Shown here: positions 58,355 to 64,000 of the stretch, in pieces
How the letters are laid out: the number at the start of each line of letters is the position of its first letter
Numbering within the stretch: position 1 is the stretch's first letter
Source: DASSQJ01 sp963730165
GTDB taxonomy: Bacteria > Actinomycetota > Actinomycetes > Actinomycetales > Dermatophilaceae
Length of the DNA stretch: 64,000 nucleotides
Direction of reading: 5' to 3'
Assembly (NCBI GenBank): GCA_963730165.1
Contig: CAVSQS010000008.1
Span: forward strand, 186,001 to 250,000
The notes under the pieces: generated by a model
Told to the model about the DNA's origin: nothing
The model's database searches: none
The model's input: the letters and a program-made list of their open reading frames with translations, nothing else
Position numbers and translations under genes: made by a program

Positions 58355-59749
58355 ATGTCAACCGACGCTGTCACCACCGGCTTCGAGACCCTGTCCAGCC
58401 TCACCCTGGGCGAGGTGGTCACGCCGGAGCACCCCGAGTACGACGAGGCCCGCAGGGTCTACAACGGGATGATCGACCGTCGACCCGCGGTGATCGTCCG
58501 ATGCCGCGATGCGGCGGACGTCCGCACCTGCGTCGGGTTCGCCCGCGACAACGGCTACGAGATCGCTGTCCGCGGGGGAGCGCACAACGCCGCGGGGCTG
58601 GGGGTGTGGGACGACGCACTCGTGATCGACATGTCCGCGATGCGCAGCGTCTCACCCTCTCCCGTCGACGGGAGCGTGCGGGTGGATGCGGGCTGCACGT
58701 GGGGAGATGTCGACCACGCGACCGTGCCCTTCGGGATGGCCACCCCGGCAGGCTTCTTCGGCACCACCGGGGTCGCGGGCCTCACCCTCGGCGGCGGGAT
58801 CACCGGATACCTGGGTCGCCGGTACGGCCTGACGGTCGACAACCTGCTTTCGGCCGACGTCGTGCTGGCCGACGGAAGCTTCGTCGCGGCCAGCGAGACC
58901 TCCCACCCGGAACTCTTCTGGGCGCTGCGGGGAGGGGGTGGGAACTTCGGCGTCGTCACGTCGTTCACGTTCCGCTGCCACCCGATCGGCGAGGGCGGTG
59001 TGATCATCGGAGGTCCGGTGCTCTACGACTTCGCCGACGCCCGCGACGTCTTCCGTTGGTACCGCGACACCCAGCCGACCCTGGACGAGGACCTCAGCGG
59101 GTGGATCGGACTGATGACCGTCCCGCCCGCGGCGCCGTTCCCGGAGGAGCTGTGGGGCCGCAAGGCCGTCGGCTGCGTGTGGTGCTTCGCGGGCCCGCAC
59201 GACCGGGCGGACGAGGCGCTCGCACCGGTCCGCGCGTTCGGCGACCCGCTGCTCGTCGGGCTGCACGAGATGCCGTACAGCGCGCTGACCGGCGCCTTCA
59301 ACGCGCTGTACCCGCCGGGCCTCCAGTGGTACTGGCGCGCCGACGTCTACGAGCAGATCCCCGACGAGGCGATCGAGGTCCACGTCAAGTACGGCGAGCT
59401 GCTCCCCACGGGCCACTCCTCGATGCACCTGTACCCGATCGACGGAGCGACGGCCCGGGTCGGGTCCACCGACACCCCCTTCCCCTACCGAAACGGTGGG
59501 TGGTCGGGAGCCATCGTCGGCGTCGACCCGGACCCCGCCAACAACGAGGCGATCACCAACTGGTGCAGGGACTACTGGGAGGAGCTGCACCCGATGTCGG
59601 CGGGAGGCGCCTACGTCAACTTCATGATGAACGAGGGCCAGGACCGCATCCGGGCGGCCTACGGCGACAACTACGACCGGCTGGTCGCCGTGAAGCGGCG
59701 CTACGACCCGCACAACCTCTTCCACGTCAACCAGAACATCAGGCCCTAG
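58355..59749 (+). CDS. FAD-binding oxidoreductase, berberine-bridge-like
   Basis: 464 aa. FAD_binding_4: VRGGAHNAAGLGVWDDALV with the His of RGGAHN, GTTGVAGLTLGGGITGYLGRRYG (parts) and GGGGNFGVVTSFTF. BBE C-terminus: RYDPHNLFHVNQNI. AAGGAG is 7 nt before the ATG. Such enzymes oxidise alcohols, sugars or secondary metabolites. A SARP-type regulator lies directly upstream. Confidence 0.92.
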   Translation: MSTDAVTTGFETLSSLTLGEVVTPEHPEYDEARRVYNGMIDRRPAVIVRCRDAADVRTCVGFARDNGYEIAVRGGAHNAAGLGVWDDALVIDMSAMRSVSPSPVDGSVRVDAGCTWGDVDHATVPFGMATPAGFFGTTGVAGLTLGGGITGYLGRRYGLTVDNLLSADVVLADGSFVAASETSHPELFWALRGGGGNFGVVTSFTFRCHPIGEGGVIIGGPVLYDFADARDVFRWYRDTQPTLDEDLSGWIGLMTVPPAAPFPEELWGRKAVGCVWCFAGPHDRADEALAPVRAFGDPLLVGLHEMPYSALTGAFNALYPPGLQWYWRADVYEQIPDEAIEVHVKYGELLPTGHSSMHLYPIDGATARVGSTDTPFPYRNGGWSGAIVGVDPDPANNEAITNWCRDYWEELHPMSAGGAYVNFMMNEGQDRIRAAYGDNYDRLVAVKRRYDPHNLFHVNQNIRP

Positions 59750-59825
59750 CGGGTCGGGAGACGTCGTGGGCGGTCGAGCCCGCCACGGCGGCTCGCGACC
59801 ACCGGGCGGTCCCTAGACTGCGCGC

Positions 59826-60335
59826 ATGGTCTTCCAGCTCGACACGACCCTGCACGCCGACCTCGCCCCGCTCGCGTGGCTCGTCGGGCGGTGGGCCGGC
59901 GCCGGGCTCGTCGGCTACCCGACGATGGAGCCCACCCGCTTCGGTCAGGAGATCGTCTGCAGCCACGACGGCCGTCGCTTCCTCCGGTGGGAGTCGCGCA
60001 GCTGGCTCCTCGACGAGGAGGGCAACCAGGTCCGTCCCCTCGCGACGGAGCTCGGCTTCTGGCGCCCGGTCACCGAGAGCGCCGACGGCACGAACGCCGA
60101 GCTCCTCCTCACCCACCCGACGGGGTTTCTCGAGCTCTACGCCGGGCGGGCCGAGCCGGCGAAGGTCGAGCTCGCCACCGACGGGGTGATGCGCAGCCCG
60201 GACGCCAAGGAGTACACCGCGGCCAAGCGCCTCTACGGGTACGTCAACAGCAACCTCATGTGGGTCATGGACATGGCGGCCGTCGGGCAGCCGATGCAGT
60301 CCCACGTGTCCGCCGAGCTCAAGCGGGTCGAGTGA
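59826..60335 (+). CDS. FABP-like/nitrobindin heme-binding beta-barrel protein
   Basis: 169 aa. LAWLVGRWAGAGLVGYPT carries the GxWxGxG motif of the nitrobindin/THAP4 family; RFLRWESRSWLLDEEG, LTHPTGFLELYAG and RLYGYVNSNLMWVMDMAAVGQPMQSHVSAEL (parts) follow. Members isomerise peroxynitrite at a heme. TAGACT lies 6 nt before the ATG, suggesting a leaderless message. Confidence 0.85.
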   Translation: MVFQLDTTLHADLAPLAWLVGRWAGAGLVGYPTMEPTRFGQEIVCSHDGRRFLRWESRSWLLDEEGNQVRPLATELGFWRPVTESADGTNAELLLTHPTGFLELYAGRAEPAKVELATDGVMRSPDAKEYTAAKRLYGYVNSNLMWVMDMAAVGQPMQSHVSAELKRVE

Positions 60336-60337
60336 GC

Positions 60338-60366
60338 GGCTGCCGCGGCCACGGGCCGCGGCAGCC
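60338..60366. terminator. Bidirectional hairpin terminator
   Basis: GGCTGCCGCGGCC, loop ACG, and exact complement: 13-bp stem 2 nt after the nitrobindin stop, before the convergent LCP gene. Confidence 0.7.
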
Positions 60367-60401
60367 GTCGGAGCCGGTCCGGCGGCGCCACCGACCTCAG
60401 G

Positions 60402-61460
60402 TCAGGGCGTGACGAACACGTCGAGGTACTGGTCCATCGTGTCGTTGCGCAGTGCGTCACCGAGCAGCTTCATCTTCGGCACGTCGACGATGTCGATCGA
60501 CCCGGCCACCGGGTCCATGCCGAAGCCGGTGTACGGGGCGGTCGCGAAGACGATGTCGCCGGAACGGATCCCCTTGAGCTCGAGCGCATAGTCCTTCATG
60601 TCGGAGAGGGACAGGTTCTGGTCGACGACGAGGTTGCTCGTCGCCGCATCCATGAACTTCGCGATCTTCACGGGGTTGGTGACCGTCTCGGGGCTGGTCG
60701 CCTTGAGGAGGACGGCCTTGATGAGGGCGAGCTGGCGCCGGCCTCGGGAGATGTCGCCCTGGCTCAGCTCGTAGCGCTCGCGGACGAAGCCGAGGGCCTG
60801 GGTGCCGTCGAGCTCGTTCCACCCCTTCTGGATGGCGGTGCCGCCGTTGCCGTGGGCGTCGTTCCCCTCCTCGGCGTAGACGCGCACGCCACCGACCGCG
60901 TCGACCATGCCCTTGAACCCGTCGAAGTCGGTCCGCGCGACGTGGTCGATGCGCACCCCGAGGAGGTTCTGGAGGGTCTGCACGAGCAGGGGCTCGCCCC
61001 CGAAGGCGTAGGCGGCGTTGATCTTGTTCTTGCCGTGGCCGGGGATCGAGACGTAGAGGTCGCGGGGGAAGTGGATCAGCTGGATCTCGGTGGGGTCCGC
61101 AGGGATGTGGACGAGGATGATGACGTCGGAACGGCCCCGGTCGCTCGCGCTGCGGCCGTCGGTGCCGATGAGGAGGAAGTTGGTGGCCACCCCGACGGCG
61201 CCCTCCTCGGCGGGCGGCAGCACCGAGCCGTCGGGTGCGGTCACGGCGACGTTCGGCAGCAGGTTCTCCTGCGTGACGTTGCCCCGGACGGTGAAGCCGA
61301 TGAACCCGATGTAGCCGACCATCGCGACGATGACCAGGGCCAGGACGACGGCGATGACGATGAGCACCCGGCGCAGCGGGCTGCGTCGGGTGCGGGTCGA
61401 CCGGTCCTCCGGGGTGCGCTCCTCGGGACTCAGGCCGATCTCGTCGAGGTCCTGGGTCAC
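60402..61460 (-). CDS. LytR-CpsA-Psr (LCP) family cell-wall ligase
   Basis: 352 aa. Cytoplasmic N-terminus, one membrane helix (VLIVIAVVLALVIVAMVGYIGF in parts), then LCP domain: FLLIGTDGRSASDRGRSDVIIL, IHFPRDLYVSIPGHGKNKINAAYAFGG (parts), GFVRERYELSQGDISRGRRQ. Members attach wall polymers to peptidoglycan. GTG start at 61460. Standalone. Confidence 0.92.
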   Translation of the reverse strand: MTQDLDEIGLSPEERTPEDRSTRTRRSPLRRVLIVIAVVLALVIVAMVGYIGFIGFTVRGNVTQENLLPNVAVTAPDGSVLPPAEEGAVGVATNFLLIGTDGRSASDRGRSDVIILVHIPADPTEIQLIHFPRDLYVSIPGHGKNKINAAYAFGGEPLLVQTLQNLLGVRIDHVARTDFDGFKGMVDAVGGVRVYAEEGNDAHGNGGTAIQKGWNELDGTQALGFVRERYELSQGDISRGRRQLALIKAVLLKATSPETVTNPVKIAKFMDAATSNLVVDQNLSLSDMKDYALELKGIRSGDIVFATAPYTGFGMDPVAGSIDIVDVPKMKLLGDALRNDTMDQYLDVFVTP

Positions 61461-61517
61461 CGGGTCAGTCTAGGTGCGCGGGAATCGACGCACGCGAAGG
61501 ACGCCTACATTGGGGGG

Positions 61518-61937
61518 ATGAGTGACCTCGGCCCCCGCCTGCGCGCGCACGGCAAGCGGCTGACGACCCAGCGCGAGCGGGTGCTCGCCGCCGTGGCGCG
61601 GCTGGGCCACGGCACGCCGGAGGCGATCGCCGAGGCGGTCGCCACGGACGGCGGCGCTCCGCTGCCGGCCTCGACGGTGTACCGGTCGCTCGACGCGCTC
61701 CAGGAGCTCGGCCTCGTCGGGCACACCCACGTCGACCACCGCACGCCCAGCTACCACCTCGCCGAGCACGCGACGCACGTCCACGTCGTCTGCCGTGGCT
61801 GCGGCTGGGTGGGCGAGGTGCCCGTGTCGGCGGCCGACGAGCTCGTCACCCGGATCGACGAGCGGCTCGGCTTCGTCGCCGACGTCACGCACGCGGCCGT
61901 CCACGGCTGGTGCCGCACCTGCAGGGAGGACTCGTGA
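61518..61937 (+). CDS. Fur family metalloregulator
   Basis: 139 aa. Winged helix (TTQRERVLAAVARLGHGTPEAI) and dimerisation half with HVHVVCRGCGWVGEV and WCRTCREDS, two CxxC sites for structural Zn. Between Fur, Zur and others I cannot choose by sequence alone. TACATT lies 6 nt before the ATG, with GGGGGG between. GTGA overlap with YgfZ couples the two. Confidence 0.9.
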   Translation: MSDLGPRLRAHGKRLTTQRERVLAAVARLGHGTPEAIAEAVATDGGAPLPASTVYRSLDALQELGLVGHTHVDHRTPSYHLAEHATHVHVVCRGCGWVGEVPVSAADELVTRIDERLGFVADVTHAAVHGWCRTCREDS

Positions 61938-62959
61938 CCACTCCGCCCCCCACGTCCCCGCTCCTCGGCCGCCACGGTGCGGTCGAGGCGGAGGGCCTCG
62001 ACGCCGGGGTCGCCGCCCACTACGGCGACCCGATGCGGGAGCAGCGCCTCCTCGCCGAAGGCCTGGCCTGCGTCGACCTGTCGCACCGCGACGTCGTCAC
62101 GGTCGGTGGGCCCGACCGGCTCTCGTGGCTGCACTCGATGACGACCCAGGAGTTGACCGGGCTCGGTCCCCGCCTGTCGCGCGAGTCGCTCGTGCTCTCG
62201 CCGAAGGGGCACGTCGAGCACGACCTGCACCTCGTCGACGACGGCGAGACCACGTGGATCACCGTCGAGCCGGGGACCGCGCCGGCGCTCGTCGCGTGGC
62301 TGGAGTCGATGCGCTTCATGCTGCGGGTCGAGGTCGCGGACGTGAGCGCCGACTGGGCGGTCCTCGGCGAGCCCCGCCGCGCCGAGTCGGCCGGCCGTGA
62401 GCTGCTGGCCTGGGTCGACCCGTGGCCGGCGCTCGTCGGCGACACGGTCGCCTACGGGCCGGTCGACGGGCACCCCGGCAGGCAGCGGTCCTGGCGCGAG
62501 CTGATCGTCCCCCGCGACCGGCTCGAGGCGGTGGTCGGGGACCGTCCCCTCGCGGGGGTCTGGGCGGCCGAGGCCCTCCGGGTCGCGGCGTGGCGGCCCC
62601 GGCTGGGGTTCGAGACCGACCACCGCACCATCCCGCACGAGCTGGACTGGCTGCGCACGGCGGTGCACCTGCACAAGGGCTGCTACCGCGGCCAGGAGAC
62701 GATCGCGCGCGTCCACAACCTGGGGCGTCCGCCCCGTCGGCTGGTCTTCCTCCACCTCGACGGCTCGGGGCACGTGCTCCCGGACGCCGGGGCGGCGGTG
62801 CTGCTCGACGGGCGCGAGGTCGGCCGGCTGACGTCGGTGGCGCGGCACCACGAGGACGGCCCGGTGGCGCTCGCGGTCGTCAAGCGCTCGGTGCCCGTGG
62901 ACGTCGATCTTCTCGTCGACAGCGTCGCTGCAGCACAGACCGTCATTGTCAGCGCCTGA
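61934..62959 (+). CDS. ygfZ: YgfZ/GcvT-like folate-binding protein
   Basis: 341 aa. KGCYRGQE is the family signature; ACVDLSHRDVVTVGG, SWLHSMTTQELTGL precede it. It supports iron-sulfur enzyme maintenance with folate. GTG at 61934 overlaps the Fur stop. Confidence 0.9.
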   Translation: MTTPPPTSPLLGRHGAVEAEGLDAGVAAHYGDPMREQRLLAEGLACVDLSHRDVVTVGGPDRLSWLHSMTTQELTGLGPRLSRESLVLSPKGHVEHDLHLVDDGETTWITVEPGTAPALVAWLESMRFMLRVEVADVSADWAVLGEPRRAESAGRELLAWVDPWPALVGDTVAYGPVDGHPGRQRSWRELIVPRDRLEAVVGDRPLAGVWAAEALRVAAWRPRLGFETDHRTIPHELDWLRTAVHLHKGCYRGQETIARVHNLGRPPRRLVFLHLDGSGHVLPDAGAAVLLDGREVGRLTSVARHHEDGPVALAVVKRSVPVDVDLLVDSVAAAQTVIVSA

Positions 62960-63012
62960 GGGCCGAAGATCCTTCGGTGGTCACCGATGTGGCCACCTGC
63001 CATGATGGCGCC

Positions 63013-63873
63013 ATGACGACGTCGTCCGCCGAAGTCACCGGCACCCTCATCACCGTCGCGCCGACCGGCGCCGAGCACGCGAAGTCCGACCTCCCCCAGC
63101 TGCCGACCACCCTCGAGGAGCTCGTCGAGACCGCGCGCCGGTGCGAGGCCGCGGGGGCGGCGCTCATCCACCTGCACCTGCGGGACGCCGAGCACCGGCC
63201 CACGCTCGACCCCGGCGTCCTGCGGGCGGCCGTGGACGCGGTGCGCTCCGAGACCGACCTCGTCGTCCAGCTCTCGACCGGTGGCTCGGTGCACGACCCC
63301 CTCGAGTCGCGGCTCACCGTGCTCGACGCCGAGCCCGACTCGTGCTCGCTGACGTGCGGCACGACGAACTTCGGTGACGACGTGTTCCTCAACCCCTGGC
63401 CGTTCATGTCCGAGCTCTACGTGCTCGCGCAGGAGCGCGAGGTCGTGCCGGAGTTCGAGCTGTTCGACCTCGGTCACGTCCACGCGCTCCGGCGGCTCAT
63501 CGACACGCACGGACTCCCGTTCGGCGGGTCGGTGCACGTCGACTTCGTCACGGGGGTGCCCGGAGGGATGCCGGCGACGACCGCGGCGCTCATGGCGGGG
63601 GTCGCGATGCTGCCCCCGGAGGTGACCTCGTGGTCGGCGACGGGCATCGGCCGTGGGCACCTGCCGATCGCCGCGGCGGCGTTGTCCGCTGGCGGGCACC
63701 TGCGGGTCGGGATGGAGGACAACGTCGTCTTCCGTCGCGGCCAGGTCGTGCAGCACAACGACGAGCTGGTCGTGCGAGCCGCCGAGCTGGCGACGCTGCT
63801 CCAACGGCCGCCCCTCAGCACGGCCGAGGCCCGCGCGCTGCTCGGGGTCAAGGACCGCCGCGAGCGCCGCTGA
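63013..63873 (+). CDS. 3-keto-5-aminohexanoate cleavage-type enzyme (BKACE)
   Basis: 286 aa TIM barrel. LIHLHLRDAEHRPTLD carries the HxH Zn site; LSTGGSV and LTCGTTNFGDDVF, then GHLRVGMEDNVV follow. BKACE enzymes cleave beta-keto acids with acetyl-CoA. Substrate unspecified. Alternative ATG at 63003 is upstream and out of frame. Confidence 0.88.
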   Translation: MTTSSAEVTGTLITVAPTGAEHAKSDLPQLPTTLEELVETARRCEAAGAALIHLHLRDAEHRPTLDPGVLRAAVDAVRSETDLVVQLSTGGSVHDPLESRLTVLDAEPDSCSLTCGTTNFGDDVFLNPWPFMSELYVLAQEREVVPEFELFDLGHVHALRRLIDTHGLPFGGSVHVDFVTGVPGGMPATTAALMAGVAMLPPEVTSWSATGIGRGHLPIAAAALSAGGHLRVGMEDNVVFRRGQVVQHNDELVVRAAELATLLQRPPLSTAEARALLGVKDRRERR

Positions 63874-63876
63874 CGG

Positions 63877-63915
63877 CACCCGGCCCGCCGTCCCGAGGGG
63901 TGGACGGGCCGGGTG
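63877..63915 (+). terminator. Hairpin terminator after BKACE gene
   Basis: CACCCGGCCCG (63877-63887) and CGGGCCGGGTG (63905-63915), 11-bp perfect stem just after the stop. Confidence 0.6.
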
Positions 63916-63946
63916 GGCGGTCGGAGCTCATCCATAATCACTGGTT

Positions 63947-64000
63947 ATGAACAACCTACGCTCTGCTTTTGGATTCCCGGCCGTCGTCAACGAGAAGGCC
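63947..64000 (+). CDS. DUF4395-like protein, N-terminal fragment
   Basis: 18 codons, MNNLRSAFGFPAVVNEKA, running off the right edge. FxFPxxVNEKA is the start of DUF4395 proteins. CATAAT (63933-63938) is an AT-rich -10-like box 8 nt before the ATG. Confidence 0.5.
   Translation, partial: MNNLRSAFGFPAVVNEKA

Overview
This is a high-GC actinobacterial chromosome segment. An Intrasporangiaceae or related Micrococcales genome is the best guess, inferred from gene content: mycothiol synthase mshD beside an orphan GlnR-type regulator, ppk1 and pstSCAB; GuaB1; many GTG starts; and start codons placed 6-8 nt after TANNNT boxes. No rRNA, CRISPR array, integrase or transposase was seen. One tRNA gene (Lys, TTT) is present.

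Layout. 1-6.4 kb: tail of a PHP-domain gene, a class V aminotransferase, guaB1, a DUF445 gene, a two-gene HEAT-repeat plus metzincin-motif cassette, and a cupin. 6.5-12.5 kb: a light-response island around a LitR/CarH-type B12 photoreceptor, with DUF1295, SRPBCC, SDR, CPBP and photolyase genes; two cyclopropane-fatty-acid synthase genes here survive only as fragments and the SDR gene looks truncated. 12.6-20.9 kb: terC and, further on, a TMEM165/GDT1 gene, each behind a yybP-ykoY-type Mn2+ riboswitch; between them a mutarotase, a decayed DUF2127 gene, a CPBP protease, an Hsp70-like protein, an S10 peptidase and a holin-family membrane protein. 21-31.7 kb: a frameshifted NADPH oxidoreductase, a P-type Ca2+-like ATPase, an aldo/keto reductase, a sugar MFS transporter, YihY, a K+ channel, and a TetR/SDR divergent pair with a clear operator. 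31.8-36.7 kb: a SARP/AfsR-type regulator, a divergent secreted protein and an amber-interrupted beta-helix protein. 37-41 kb: tRNA-Lys, a Ser/Thr kinase, a second YihY and hypotheticals. 41-55 kb: phosphate and nitrogen block: DUF47-pit, then a gene flanked by 70-bp inverted repeats, then pstSCAB, a Nudix/RHG protein, ppk1, mshD, glnR and a MoaD-like gene. 55-64 kb: a second large SARP-type regulator with an FAD oxidase, a nitrobindin-like protein, an LCP ligase, a Fur regulator, YgfZ, a BKACE enzyme and the start of a DUF4395 gene.

How parts fit. Pit (low affinity), Pst (high affinity) and PPK1 handle phosphate uptake and storage; a PHO-box-like direct repeat precedes pstS and a similar pair precedes the pit genes. 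Both Mn2+ riboswitch genes encode predicted Mn2+ exporters. Each SARP-type regulator lies next to a gene whose promoter carries 11-bp-period direct repeats ending 8 nt before the -10, the known SARP geometry.

The most unusual items are the inverted-repeat-flanked single-gene element (43257-44525), the HEAT/metzincin cassette (4345-5828), an unassigned structured RNA candidate (40993-41081), the two SARP sites, and erosion of the light-response island.
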